The translations under genes were made by a program, and so were the position numbers. A model generated the notes under the pieces. That model made no database searches, was not told the DNA's origin, and saw only the letters and a list, made by a program, of their open reading frames with translations. A stretch of DNA of 64,000 nt. Origin: Vibrio sp. VB16 (GTDB lineage: Bacteria > Pseudomonadota > Gammaproteobacteria > Enterobacterales > Vibrionaceae). Below are positions 1 to 8,982 of the stretch, piece after piece (position 1 is the stretch's first letter; the number at the start of each line of letters is the position of its first letter). The stretch is taken from the NCBI RefSeq assembly GCF_015594925.2, contig NZ_CP087590.1, forward strand, positions 806,001-870,000, written 5' to 3'.

Positions 1-222
1 ATCATGCAGTCGCAAATAAATGCTCAGTTTTTTGAACGATTTAGTGCAATATTGGAGCCACACAAAGCGGGAACCGTTCCAGTAAATGTGTATTATCAAA
101 GGGAAGATGCTAGAGCAAAGCTCGCATTGGGAACTGAATGGCGAGTAACGCCAAACGACACATTGATAGACGAATTAAAACAGTTACTTGGGAAAAAACA
201 AGTAGAACTCGAATTTAACTAA
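1..222 (+). CDS. dnaE: DNA polymerase III alpha subunit, C-terminal end (partial)
   Basis: The reading frame is open from the first base and stops at 222, so this is the last 73 codons of a gene that begins outside the window. The residues (KLALGTEWRVTPNDTLIDEL, then a charged tail) match my recollection of the C-terminal end of the replicative polymerase catalytic subunit DnaE, a region near where the tau and beta-clamp contacts lie. The accA gene follows 76 bp downstream on the same strand, the usual dnaE-accA order in gammaproteobacteria, which supports the assignment. There is no terminator between them, so co-transcription is likely. Confidence 0.88.
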   Translation: MMQSQINAQFFERFSAILEPHKAGTVPVNVYYQREDARAKLALGTEWRVTPNDTLIDELKQLLGKKQVELEFN

Positions 223-298
223 ATTCAGTTGTGATAACCTAATCATTAACTATATTGTTTATAGTGGTTAATCGCAGCTGTTTAACAAAGGATTCATG

Positions 299-1258
299 AT
301 GAGCCTGAACTTTCTAGAATTTGAAAAGCCTATTGCTGAACTAGAAGCAAAAATCGAAGCACTTCGAGATATGTCTCGCCACGGTGGTGATACAACGGTG
401 GATCTAGATAAAGAGATTTCTCAATTAGAAGAGAAAAGCTTAGAGCTTAAAAAGAAAATATTTAACGATTTAGGTGCATGGCAAGTTGCACAGCTTGCTC
501 GTCATCCTCAGCGTCCTTATACATTAGATTATCTTGAACATGTATTTACTGAGTTTGAACTATTAGCAGGTGACCGTGCTTATGGCGATGATAAAGCCAT
601 TGTTGGTGGTATGGCTCGTCTAGATGGACGGCCAGTTATGGTTATTGGTCACCAAAAAGGGCGTGAGACGAAAGAAAAAGTGATACGCAACTTTGGTATG
701 CCAAAACCAGAAGGATACCGTAAAGCGCTTCGATTAATGCAGATGGCTGAGCGTTTTAATATGCCTGTTATTACCTTTATTGATACGGCTGGTGCTTATC
801 CAGGTGTCGGTGCGGAAGAGCGCGGGCAATCTGAAGCTATTGCTAGAAATCTAAAAGTGATGTCGGGTCTGAAAGTGCCTATAATTTGTAATGTGGTCGG
901 TGAAGGTGGTAGTGGTGGTGCATTAGCTATTGGAGTTGGTGATTACGTCAATATGCTTCAATATTCAACCTATGCGGTGATTTCTCCTGAAGGGTGTGCT
1001 TCTATTCTTTGGCGTGATTCAGATAAGGCGCCACAAGCGGCTGAAGCGATGGGACTTGTTGCGCCACGTTTAAAAGAATTAGAGCTTATTGACGAAATCA
1101 TTGAAGAGCCATTGGGTGGTGCGCATCGAGACCCTATTCAGATGGCTAAGAATATGAAAGCCAATTTAATTAAACAACTCGATGAACTCGTTGAGTACGA
1201 TAGTGATACTTTGCTTGAGCGCCGATACCAGCGTTTGATGAACTATGGTTATTGTTAA
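299..1258 (+). CDS. accA: Acetyl-CoA carboxylase carboxyltransferase subunit alpha
   Basis: With AccD it forms the carboxyltransferase that moves the carboxyl group from biotin to acetyl-CoA, making malonyl-CoA for fatty acid synthesis. The 319-residue length equals that of the E. coli protein, and the N-terminus MSLNFLEFEKPI is the family's. The glycine-rich oxyanion segments GEGGSGGALA and DTAGAYPGVGAEERGQ of the crotonase-like fold are intact. Two ATG codons lie in tandem (296 and 299); the second gives the family N-terminus, and AAAGGA at 287-292 can serve it. A strong terminator follows at 1293. Confidence 0.97.
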   Translation: MSLNFLEFEKPIAELEAKIEALRDMSRHGGDTTVDLDKEISQLEEKSLELKKKIFNDLGAWQVAQLARHPQRPYTLDYLEHVFTEFELLAGDRAYGDDKAIVGGMARLDGRPVMVIGHQKGRETKEKVIRNFGMPKPEGYRKALRLMQMAERFNMPVITFIDTAGAYPGVGAEERGQSEAIARNLKVMSGLKVPIICNVVGEGGSGGALAIGVGDYVNMLQYSTYAVISPEGCASILWRDSDKAPQAAEAMGLVAPRLKELELIDEIIEEPLGGAHRDPIQMAKNMKANLIKQLDELVEYDSDTLLERRYQRLMNYGYC

Positions 1259-1292
1259 GATAGAAGCAAATGAAAACGGATTAAGTTAGAAT

Positions 1293-1320
1293 AAAACGGA
1301 CCCTTGGGTCCGTTTTATTG
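1293..1320 (+). terminator. Rho-independent terminator after accA
   Basis: A 10-bp perfect stem (1293-1302 with 1307-1316) around a CTTG loop is followed by TTTTATTGTTTTT. It separates accA from tilS. Confidence 0.85.
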
Positions 1321-1410
1321 TTTTTAACCGTAAACGTAAGCTAATCAGCATGCAGTTTAAGACTATTTTCCTCGGCTGTGATTAATTACGTAAACAATTG
1401 AGGCCCGGCT

Positions 1411-2724
1411 TTGTTAGATACTCTTACTTCATGTCTTGAAAAATACCGACAACCTCACAGCCGTGTTGTTCTGGCATTAAGCGGTGGTGTTGATTCAAGA
1501 GTATTGTTGGATCTGCTTGCGCGTTATCAGGCAATACATAAAGAGGTAACCTGCTTAGCGGTTCATGTTCATCATGGATTAAGTGATAATGCGGATGAAT
1601 GGGTTTCCTGTTGCCAGACTTGGTGTGATAACGACGGTATTGAGCTGTTCGTCGAGCACGTTGAACTCAATTTAGCTCGCCAGGTGAGCACAGAACAAGA
1701 AGCCCGCAACAAGCGATATCAAGCCTTAGAAAAACATGTCAAGAAAGACGATATACTGATAACTGGCCAACATAATGCGGATCAGATGGAAACGTTTTTA
1801 TTGGCTCTGAAAAGAGGTAGCGGTCCAAAAGGTCTATCTGCAATGCCTGAATGCGCTCATTTTTCCGACGGTTTATTGATTCGTCCTCTCTTAACCACTA
1901 ACCAAGTCGCGATAGTTGAATATGCGCATTCTAAACAACTAGACTGGAATGAAGATGAGAGTAATCAAAATACTCAATATGATCGAAACTTCTTGCGACA
2001 AGAGGTCATTCCCAAACTGAAAGTGCGATGGCCAAACATAGAACAATCCGTATTAAGAAGCAGCAAGTTGTGTGCGAATCAAGAATCGCTCATTAATGAA
2101 TTACTAAATGAAAGGCTAATACAGTTGACTGACGTTGATGGCAGTTTGTCTATCCTGCAACTGGGTCAACAGAGTGAACTTGCTAGAAATCAATTACTAA
2201 GGCTCTGGCTAAGCGCTAGACACAGTATGATGCCGTCTTTAGCGCAATTAAGCCTGATTTGGAAAGAGGTGGCGTTAGCGAAAAAGGATGGTAATCCTAA
2301 AATAAATATCACGTCTGGAGAAGTGAGACGCTTCAAAGGTCGACTCTATTTTGTGGACAAAATACCAGATGTTACCGCATGGTCTGATTCGTTACCTTTC
2401 CAACAACGACTGGCGTTACCTGAGAAACTGGGTCATATTCAACTTATTAATAAATGTGTAGGAACATCGCTGTCGCTGCGTTTACCTAGAGAAAATGAAC
2501 GAGTATGGGTTCATTTTAATCCACAAGGTTTGACCGCTCATCCTGTTGAGCGAGTACATAGTAGAAAGTTGAAAAAACTGTTTCAAGAATATGGAATGCC
2601 AAGTTGGTTACGTACGCGAACACCTATTATTATGTATGGTGATCAGCTCGCTATGGTTGCAGATCTTTTTGTGTGCAAAGAATTTCACGGTGATGATTGT
2701 GAAATTCTATGGGATAAAGTATAA
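1411..2724 (+). CDS. tilS: tRNA(Ile)-lysidine synthetase
   Basis: TilS attaches lysine to C34 of the CAU-anticodon isoleucine tRNA so that it reads AUA instead of AUG; the gene is normally essential. The N-terminal PP-loop ATP-binding motif SGGVDS is at residues 24-29, HHGLSDNADEW follows as in the family, and the 437-residue length fits the three-domain gammaproteobacterial form. The start is a TTG at 1411 with GAGG about 7 bases upstream; no in-frame ATG fits before the PP loop. A weak TTG start suits a low-abundance enzyme. The accA-tilS proximity matches other gammaproteobacteria. Confidence 0.94.
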   Translation: MLDTLTSCLEKYRQPHSRVVLALSGGVDSRVLLDLLARYQAIHKEVTCLAVHVHHGLSDNADEWVSCCQTWCDNDGIELFVEHVELNLARQVSTEQEARNKRYQALEKHVKKDDILITGQHNADQMETFLLALKRGSGPKGLSAMPECAHFSDGLLIRPLLTTNQVAIVEYAHSKQLDWNEDESNQNTQYDRNFLRQEVIPKLKVRWPNIEQSVLRSSKLCANQESLINELLNERLIQLTDVDGSLSILQLGQQSELARNQLLRLWLSARHSMMPSLAQLSLIWKEVALAKKDGNPKINITSGEVRRFKGRLYFVDKIPDVTAWSDSLPFQQRLALPEKLGHIQLINKCVGTSLSLRLPRENERVWVHFNPQGLTAHPVERVHSRKLKKLFQEYGMPSWLRTRTPIIMYGDQLAMVADLFVCKEFHGDDCEILWDKV

Positions 2725-2769
2725 GAGTGTAAGCTCAATAATTAGAATATATAAATTAAAGGAAGCGTT

Positions 2770-3081
2770 ATGAATAAGTTAGTAACTGGATTAGTAATGG
2801 GTACGGTGTTGTTTAGTGGGTCTGTGTTAGCTGGTGACCCAGTGGCAGGAAAAGCGAAATCAATGGTATGTGGGGCTTGCCACGGTGTTGCAGGTATATC
2901 TGCCATTGACGGCTATCCAAACCTAGCTGGTCAAAATGAAAAGTATATTATTTCTTCAATTAAAGCTTATCGTAGCAAAGAACGAAATGGCGGTAATGCA
3001 GCAATTATGCAACCACAAGCCGGAATACTTAGCGATCAAGATATCGAAAACTTGGCGGCATATTACTCGCAAATGAAGTAA
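2770..3081 (+). CDS. Small periplasmic cytochrome c (c5/c553-like)
   Basis: A 103-residue monohaem class I cytochrome c. A cleavable signal peptide (residues 1 to about 21, ending VLAGDPV) leads to the periplasm, where haem would be attached at CGACH (residues 35-39); the distal methionine is probably in AAIMQPQAG, and LSDQDIENLAAYYSQMK is the usual C-terminal helix. It would shuttle electrons, but partner enzymes cannot be told from the sequence. The start has a good AAAGGAAG ribosome site. It sits between tilS and glnB with no functional link to either; homologues occur singly in vibrios. Confidence 0.85.
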   Translation: MNKLVTGLVMGTVLFSGSVLAGDPVAGKAKSMVCGACHGVAGISAIDGYPNLAGQNEKYIISSIKAYRSKERNGGNAAIMQPQAGILSDQDIENLAAYYSQMK

Positions 3082-3164
3082 GCTTGTTAGATTGTCAGTA
3101 TTGGTTATTTCGTTGATTTCAATAGTAATGCTGTCATAGATGTAAGTAGGATTAAGGGACTAAT

Positions 3165-3503
3165 ATGAAAAAAATTGAGGCAATCATCAAGCCGTTTAAA
3201 TTGGATGATGTTCGTGAAGCGCTAGCAGAAGTTGGTATTACAGGTATGACAGTATCTGAGGTCAAGGGTTTTGGCCGTCAGAAAGGCCATACAGAATTGT
3301 ACAGAGGCGCTGAATATGTGGTTGATTTTCTGCCAAAAGTGAAACTTGAAATCGTTGTTACTAGCGATGTCGTTGATCAATGCATAGATACGATAATTGA
3401 AACAGCTCAAACGGGTAAAATCGGAGACGGTAAGATATTCGTTACGAATGTTGATCGTGTGGTACGAATTCGTACTGGCGAAGAAGATGAAGATGCTATC
3501 TAA
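3165..3503 (+). CDS. glnB: Nitrogen regulatory protein P-II
   Basis: This 112-residue trimeric signalling protein senses 2-oxoglutarate and ATP/ADP and, through uridylylation at Tyr51, tells GlnE and the NtrB kinase whether nitrogen is short. The T-loop GRQKGHTELYRGAEYVVDF with Tyr51 is intact, as are the B-loop TGKIGDGKIFV and the C-terminal RVRTGE-type end. GlnB rather than GlnK is favoured because no amtB follows; the gene stands alone and ends at its own terminator. A second, much less canonical PII-like protein lies at 54052-54402. Confidence 0.95.
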   Translation: MKKIEAIIKPFKLDDVREALAEVGITGMTVSEVKGFGRQKGHTELYRGAEYVVDFLPKVKLEIVVTSDVVDQCIDTIIETAQTGKIGDGKIFVTNVDRVVRIRTGEEDEDAI

Positions 3504-3515
3504 GCGTGGTTGAAT

Positions 3516-3545
3516 AAAAAGGGGCTAAGGCTCCTTTTTTGTTTT
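3516..3545 (+). terminator. Terminator after glnB
   Basis: Stem 3516-3525 with 3530-3539 (one G-U pair), TAAG loop, ending in TTTTTTGTTTT. Confidence 0.8.
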
Positions 3546-3674
3546 CTATCCTTAAACACCAACTTCTAAGGCGGTGGTTACCTTTCAAATCGGCCTTCTT
3601 TGTCGGTGGGTTTTCACCTCATCTTTATAATTTCATTGTATAAATGATTTTTTAGTTAGTGGTAATAATAGGGC

Positions 3675-4544
3675 ATGAAGAAAGTCATCAAATCGATTCT
3701 AATACTGTGTGCATCTCTTGTTGTATTGGCACTATTCTCTTTTCAGGTTGTTTTTGATGTACCCGAACAGCCTCAACAACTCTTGCTAAGTCACGATCAA
3801 ACGCAAGTTACGCCTATCTGTTACCAAAACCCATCACCGAAACCGATTGATAAAAATGGCCATATTAACCTTTTGGTGTGGAATATATACAAACAGAATC
3901 GAGATGATTGGGAACCTGCACTTAACCAATTTAGTCATGACGCACAGCTACTTTTGCTTCAAGAGGCGAGCCTTACAGACGCATTTAAGATGTGGATTGA
4001 AAAGCAATCGTGGGGAAGCAATTACGTAAAAGCATTTTCGGCTTTTGATATTAGCGCTGGTGTGGTTAATCTCGCCTCTAATTTCCCTATAACAGCTTGT
4101 GCATTTAGCGCCAAAGAACCATGGTTAAGATTACCCAAGTCAGGATTATACGCTTTGTATCTATTGTCTAATGGTCAGCAACTTGCCGTTGTAAATGTAC
4201 ACGCCATTAATTTTTCCTTGGGGACAACAGAGTACCGGCAACAGCTCTCTCTACTGAGAGAGGAACTCATGCAGCATGCTGGACCAATCATTATGGCTGG
4301 AGATTTTAATACATGGAGTGAGGGCCGACTTGCAGAACTAAATGAACAGGTTGTAAAACTGGCACTTCATGAGGTGGCATTTGACCCAGATAACCGAAAG
4401 CTTTTCGTCAATGGTTTGCCTCTGGATCATGTTTTTTATAAAGGGTTAACATTGATAAATGCAAAAGCGCCCGTAACGGACGCTTCGGATCATAACCCTT
4501 TAATAGTCAATTTTAAGTTCAGTGACTCACGACTAAAAAATTAA
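3675..4544 (+). CDS. yafD: YafD-type endonuclease/exonuclease/phosphatase family protein
   Basis: A 289-residue member of the metal-dependent endonuclease/exonuclease/phosphatase fold, close to E. coli YafD. Shared family motifs are LLVWNIYKQNRDDW (about residue 57), LLLQEA, VVNVHAINFSLG, the catalytic AGDFNTWS and the terminal SDHNPL. An N-terminal hydrophobic segment (residues 5-25) suggests a membrane anchor or signal peptide. The true substrate is not established for this family. It lies beside mltD-gloB-yafS-rnhA-dnaQ as yafD does in E. coli, and its 3' end overlaps the convergent Yip1-family gene by 12 bp. Confidence 0.88.
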   Translation: MKKVIKSILILCASLVVLALFSFQVVFDVPEQPQQLLLSHDQTQVTPICYQNPSPKPIDKNGHINLLVWNIYKQNRDDWEPALNQFSHDAQLLLLQEASLTDAFKMWIEKQSWGSNYVKAFSAFDISAGVVNLASNFPITACAFSAKEPWLRLPKSGLYALYLLSNGQQLAVVNVHAINFSLGTTEYRQQLSLLREELMQHAGPIIMAGDFNTWSEGRLAELNEQVVKLALHEVAFDPDNRKLFVNGLPLDHVFYKGLTLINAKAPVTDASDHNPLIVNFKFSDSRLKN

Positions 4545-5222
4545 CAGGTATAAAGCCCAGATGAGGTAATATCCAAGCCAAGGAAGGGCCGAAATAGCAA
4601 AAGCCTGACCTTTGGTGAACTCAGTCCAAGCCCCAATAGCCGCATAGCCGAGCACAATGTACCACGGTAGTAACAACGGCAAGGCACGAGTGAAAGAAGA
4701 CCATTCATTCGTTAGCGGTAGTTTTAGTAAACCATTCAAACTGTTCAAATCCGCTGCATAACTCATCACATTGCCATGATTGATCAAAAGACTCACATAG
4801 CTTGCAAAGTCACCGAGAACGGCTGGAAATATGACGACACTGGAGGCCGCAAACCATTTCCAATAACCGTGCTGATGACGGCTAGGTTTTGCAGCCAAGA
4901 AAAACCAAAATGCAAGTAAACCAATATTTAGGGTTCTATTAAATACAGCATTTAGAATCTCACTTGCCATGAGAGTATTAGGCTCAAGTAAGACTATTTT
5001 ATCTGGGGATGTTGCTTGAAGTTGTTCGACTAAGTTGAATTTTAACCATTCAAAATCAACAATATCGAAATAATACCCCCAAAATAGGAATGGAGTTAAC
5101 ATTAGAAGTACATAGGTTTGCCAGCCCCAAGCGCCTCTTTTATAGAGCGCTGCGAAGCATGAGGTTGGAGCTCGAAATATATCAACAACCATGGATAATG
5201 GGTTACTAGAAGGAACTATCAT
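4533..5222 (-). CDS. Yip1-family integral membrane protein
   Basis: A 229-residue inner-membrane protein with about five hydrophobic helices, starting with the FRAPTSCFAALYKRGAWGW pattern typical of bacterial Yip1-domain (PF04893) proteins. Function unknown. Its ATG overlaps the stop codon of mltD by four bases (ATGA), so the two are translationally coupled, which hints at an envelope role. The family assignment is from the N-terminal pattern and topology, not from catalytic residues. Confidence 0.72.
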   Translation of the reverse strand: MIVPSSNPLSMVVDIFRAPTSCFAALYKRGAWGWQTYVLLMLTPFLFWGYYFDIVDFEWLKFNLVEQLQATSPDKIVLLEPNTLMASEILNAVFNRTLNIGLLAFWFFLAAKPSRHQHGYWKWFAASSVVIFPAVLGDFASYVSLLINHGNVMSYAADLNSLNGLLKLPLTNEWSSFTRALPLLLPWYIVLGYAAIGAWTEFTKGQAFAISALPWLGYYLIWALYLLIF

Positions 5223-6826
5223 ACGCTGACCTTAGTGACATCGACATAAAGCTTAAGGCTCTGGCCCGGCTTGATGTACTTTTTCTTAGCCAGATTGTTC
5301 CATTTTACAATATCTGAGCTCTTAACATTAAATTTATTCGCAATACCACTAATGGTGTCTCCTGTGCGAACTTTGTAATGAACGGTACGCATAACTGCGC
5401 CGTCACTATTATTTTTCCAGATGACGAGTCGTTGACCAATTTTTAATGTGTCTTTCGGGCCCATACCATTCCATTTAGCTAAAGATTGATATGAAACTTT
5501 ATGTCTTCTAGAAATTGTCCATAGGCTGTCGCCACTTGAAACGGTGTGAGTAACCTTAAACTTCCCTCTGGCTGTGGACTGTGTTTTGGCCAAACGATTT
5601 TTGGCACTCAACGCATAAGCCTCGTCACCTTTTGTCGATGTTGGAATCATCAAATGCTGTCCAACACGAATCATATTTCCGGAAAGGTTATTCGCTGTTC
5701 TGATTATCTTACTTGTTGTTTCATGGTCTCTTGCGATGACACTCAGTGTATCGCCAGATTTCACCTTATAGCGAATAAGTTTCACACCTTTACCACGGTT
5801 TTCTTCTACCGATTGACTAAATGGTTCGACAGCGTCGAGTGGTAATAAAAAGTGAAAGGGTCCTTCAGGTGCAGTGGCCCATTGGTTATAGGCTGGATTG
5901 TAGCTTTGCAGTTCAGTGACAGAAAGCCCGGCGTAGTTAGCCGCTATCGCGAGATCAAGTTGCTCTTTTGGATCAACGCTTTGTAATACCGGTTTGTTTG
6001 CAATAGCAGGGATGCTGATACCATACTTTTCTTGGTTAGCAACAACATCCGCTAAAGCAAGTAATTTTGGAACATAACTGCTGGTCTCTTTAGGCAATTC
6101 AAGAGAGAAAAAATCTATCGGCTTACCCGCTTTATTATTTTTAGTTATCGCTCGAGATACACGTCCACCGCCGCTATTGTAGGCTGCGATGGCATGATTC
6201 CAATTACCATCAAATCGTTTGTTCAAATAGGTTAAGTAGTCTAGCGCTGCATCCGTAGCCGCTGATACATCACGTCTACCGTCATACCAATAGTTCTGTT
6301 CTAAACCATACATCTTTCCTGTACCTGGTATAAATTGCCATAGTCCTGCGGCGCTACCATGTGAATAAGCAAAGGGGTCAAATGAGCTTTCTACCACGGG
6401 CAAAAGTGCAAGCTCTAGTGGCAAGTGACGTTGTTCTATTTTCTCTACTATTAAATAGAGGAAAGGCTCCGCTCGGCTAGATACGGCAGCTAAATGATTC
6501 GGATGGCTAATAAACCAATTACGATAGTAGTCGACACTTTTGTGGTCGGGAACCTCTAGTCGTAACTGAATTGCAATACGTTCCCAAACGTCATCGCGAT
6601 TCCAAGGTGTAATGTCCGGTTTATTGATATCACTTTGTGACGGTGTCGTACCACCGTTAGCAGACTCTATCGTATCAGTATTGCCAGTATTTACAGCACT
6701 GGAATTAGAGTCTGATTGATGGTTGGTGCCTGTGGTCGAATTTGTCTCAGAAGAAGAGTCAATTTGTTGAGTCGTTTGGCAACCTGCCAACAGAAGCACC
6801 ACGATCCAACTAAACAGCGTTCTCAT
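5219..6826 (-). CDS. mltD: Membrane-bound lytic murein transglycosylase D, three LysM repeats
   Basis: It cleaves the MurNAc-GlcNAc bond in peptidoglycan to give anhydromuropeptides. The order is: lipoprotein signal with lipobox LLAGC (Cys16), a Ser/Thr/Asn-rich linker (residues 17-70), a goose-lysozyme-like SLT domain with catalytic Glu in VVESSFDP (Glu146) and GLWQFIPGTG, then three LysM peptidoglycan-binding repeats near residues 351-394, 426-470 and 484-530, each beginning YKV.SGDT or a close variant. Length 535 residues, somewhat longer than the E. coli protein because of the low-complexity linker. It heads a two-gene operon with the Yip1-family gene. Confidence 0.96.
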   Translation of the reverse strand: MRTLFSWIVVLLLAGCQTTQQIDSSSETNSTTGTNHQSDSNSSAVNTGNTDTIESANGGTTPSQSDINKPDITPWNRDDVWERIAIQLRLEVPDHKSVDYYRNWFISHPNHLAAVSSRAEPFLYLIVEKIEQRHLPLELALLPVVESSFDPFAYSHGSAAGLWQFIPGTGKMYGLEQNYWYDGRRDVSAATDAALDYLTYLNKRFDGNWNHAIAAYNSGGGRVSRAITKNNKAGKPIDFFSLELPKETSSYVPKLLALADVVANQEKYGISIPAIANKPVLQSVDPKEQLDLAIAANYAGLSVTELQSYNPAYNQWATAPEGPFHFLLPLDAVEPFSQSVEENRGKGVKLIRYKVKSGDTLSVIARDHETTSKIIRTANNLSGNMIRVGQHLMIPTSTKGDEAYALSAKNRLAKTQSTARGKFKVTHTVSSGDSLWTISRRHKVSYQSLAKWNGMGPKDTLKIGQRLVIWKNNSDGAVMRTVHYKVRTGDTISGIANKFNVKSSDIVKWNNLAKKKYIKPGQSLKLYVDVTKVSV

Positions 6827-6896
6827 TTATCTAACCTTGTTAAAAATTGACTGCTGATGATACTTGCGCTCATATACAGTGACAAGCTAGAAAACG

Positions 6897-7655
6897 TTAA
6901 AATGCGTTCTTCCACTCTCTTAAAGCAGTAAAGACTCCAATTGCAGATGTTTCTTTGGTTCTATTCGCAATGGAATTAATGATGCTAGGTTGATCAACTC
7001 GTAAGAAAGGATTAATAAGTTTCTCTTTTTGCAACGTTGTAGGTAGCGTTGGCTTTCCTTCTGCTCTTAATCGAAAAACGTCTTCACGATAGGCGAGTAA
7101 GTTTTGATTATCAGGTTCTACAGCCAACGCAAAAGAAACATTCGAGCTGGTATATTCGTGCGCTGGGTAGACCTCCGTTTCATCAGGGAGGGCGAGTATC
7201 TTATTTAAAGATTCAAACATCTGTTCAGGCGTCCCCTCAAAAATGCGACCACACCCTGCTGAGAATAAAACGTCGCCACTAAAGAGTTTACCATCGCCGA
7301 CATAGCCAAGGTGTCCATTAGTATGCCCAGGTAGATCAAGCACTAAGAATGTTTCATCAAACAGTGAGAATTGCGCTCCACCATTTAAGTGGTGAGTAAG
7401 GTATGAAATATTTTCTTTTTCAGGGCCAACAATTTTTATGTTTGGAAAGGCATCTAACAGAGCGGAAACACCACCAATGTGATCGCTATGATGATGGGTA
7501 ATGAGTATTGCTTCCAATGTAAGGCTGTGTTGATTGAGATACTCCAAGACTGGCGTTGCGTCACCGGGGTCAACAATCGCACAACGTTTATCGCTATTTT
7601 GAATTAGCCAGATGTAATTGTCATTGAATGCGGGTATGCTCTTGATGGTTAACAT
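6897..7655 (-). CDS. gloB: Hydroxyacylglutathione hydrolase (glyoxalase II)
   Basis: It hydrolyses S-lactoylglutathione to D-lactate and glutathione, the second step in methylglyoxal detoxification. The metallo-beta-lactamase metal motif THHHSDH (His54, His56, Asp58, His59) and later GHTNGHLG and AHEYT are present. The reading frame is open five codons further up, but MLTIKSIPAFNDNYIW is the family N-terminus, so the start is placed at 7655, giving 252 residues. It is divergent from yafS with only about 40 bp between them, as in E. coli. Confidence 0.96.
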   Translation of the reverse strand: MLTIKSIPAFNDNYIWLIQNSDKRCAIVDPGDATPVLEYLNQHSLTLEAILITHHHSDHIGGVSALLDAFPNIKIVGPEKENISYLTHHLNGGAQFSLFDETFLVLDLPGHTNGHLGYVGDGKLFSGDVLFSAGCGRIFEGTPEQMFESLNKILALPDETEVYPAHEYTSSNVSFALAVEPDNQNLLAYREDVFRLRAEGKPTLPTTLQKEKLINPFLRVDQPSIINSIANRTKETSAIGVFTALREWKNAF

Positions 7656-7693
7656 TTTATTCTCCAGCAATGAATTGTAAGTTTAAGGTATCG

Positions 7694-8440
7694 ATGAAAC
7701 CAGCTCGTACTGCAAAAAAAATCGAACAACCTCACTCATGGCAGCATCTAAAAAATGGTGCTTGGGTATCCGAATCCATCCAGATGAGGCTAGACGAGTG
7801 GTGCCCTAAATTATTCGGTTATCACATGCTAAAGCTTGGTGGACTTAGTTGTGAGATAGCAAGTAGGATGTGTAATATTCAGCATCAAGTCAACCTTGAT
7901 ATCAAAAACTCACAGCATACTGTCATTGCAGAACATTACGACCTTCCCTTCTTAGAAAAAAGTATCGATGTAGTGCTTCTTGCCCATCAGTTAGATTACT
8001 GCAGTGATCCTCATCGTCTGTTGCGTGAAGTGGATAGAGTGATGGTAGACGATGGATATCTAATTATTACCGGTTTTAACCCTATTAGCTTGATGGGACT
8101 CTCTAGCTTAATGCCGTGGAGGAAAAACAATCTGCCATGGAGTGGACGTATGTTTACTCCAAACCGAATTAAAGATTGGTTAGGCTTATTGAACTATCAA
8201 GTTGTGCACATTGATAGGTATGCAGTATTTCCAATGAAACATCCATTTTGGACTTGGTTGGAAAATAGCATGGGCGATCGATTAGTACCTTGTGGCAGTC
8301 TCTATTTTATTGTCGCGAGAAAGAGAACCTACCCACTTAAATTGATTAAGCCTCATTGGCGATTAAAACGAAAATTATCGCCAGTAGGGGTGAATATGAG
8401 AGTTGGAAGCCGCGCTGAATCGACGAAGAGTACTGATTAG
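7694..8440 (+). CDS. yafS: YafS-type SAM-dependent methyltransferase
   Basis: A 248-residue class I methyltransferase homologue of unknown substrate. Family signs are the central SVDVVLLAHQLDYCSDPHRL block, LREVDRVMVDDGYLII and TGFNPISLMGL, all matching E. coli YafS. An upstream ATG at 7670 is in frame, but the start at 7694 has AAGGT five bases ahead and gives MKPAR, the family N-terminus. The usual glycine-rich SAM loop is weak here, as in other YafS proteins. Its neighbours gloB and rnhA are the conserved ones. Confidence 0.87.
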   Translation: MKPARTAKKIEQPHSWQHLKNGAWVSESIQMRLDEWCPKLFGYHMLKLGGLSCEIASRMCNIQHQVNLDIKNSQHTVIAEHYDLPFLEKSIDVVLLAHQLDYCSDPHRLLREVDRVMVDDGYLIITGFNPISLMGLSSLMPWRKNNLPWSGRMFTPNRIKDWLGLLNYQVVHIDRYAVFPMKHPFWTWLENSMGDRLVPCGSLYFIVARKRTYPLKLIKPHWRLKRKLSPVGVNMRVGSRAESTKSTD

Positions 8441-8457
8441 CAATTCAAAGCGTGAAA

Positions 8458-8919
8458 TTAACCTTCATAACCTTCATCAATATCTGACGGCGCTTCCGCA
8501 GCCGCTCTTGCTATCTCATCGCATATCTCATTTTCTCTATGCCCTGCATGCCCCTTAACCCATCGCCAGTCGACAATATGACGGGACGCTTCAAGATCAA
8601 GCGCTTTCCAAAGGTCCGCATTTTTCACTGGTTTTTTGTCGGATGTCTTCCATTCGCGCTTTTTCCAGTTGTGGATCCATTTAGTGATGCCTTGACGAAC
8701 GTATTGGCTGTCCGTAGTCAGGATGACATGACAAGGTTCTTTCAGTGCTTTTAATGCGACGACTGCTGCGAGCATTTCCATTCGATTATTTGTCGTTAAC
8801 GTATAACCGTTGGATAGCTTCTTTTCTGTCTTTTTATATCTAAGCACAATGCCATAACCGCCGGGCCCGGGGTTACCTAAACATGATCCATCGGTGAAAA
8901 CTTCAACTTGTTTCGTCAT
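8458..8919 (-). CDS. rnhA: Ribonuclease HI
   Basis: It removes the RNA strand of RNA-DNA hybrids (R-loops, primers). All four catalytic carboxylates are visible: Asp10 (FTDGSCLGNPG), Glu48 (NNRMEMLA), Asp70 (TTDSQYV) and Asp in NEICDEIAR near residue 134. Length 153 residues, as in E. coli (155). It is divergent from dnaQ with a 63-bp gap, so promoters must overlap, the same arrangement known in E. coli. Confidence 0.97.
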   Translation of the reverse strand: MTKQVEVFTDGSCLGNPGPGGYGIVLRYKKTEKKLSNGYTLTTNNRMEMLAAVVALKALKEPCHVILTTDSQYVRQGITKWIHNWKKREWKTSDKKPVKNADLWKALDLEASRHIVDWRWVKGHAGHRENEICDEIARAAAEAPSDIDEGYEG

Positions 8920-8982
8920 GATTTGATACTATTACTCGATAAGCCAACTTCAATATAAATATAGTCTGACATACATATCATT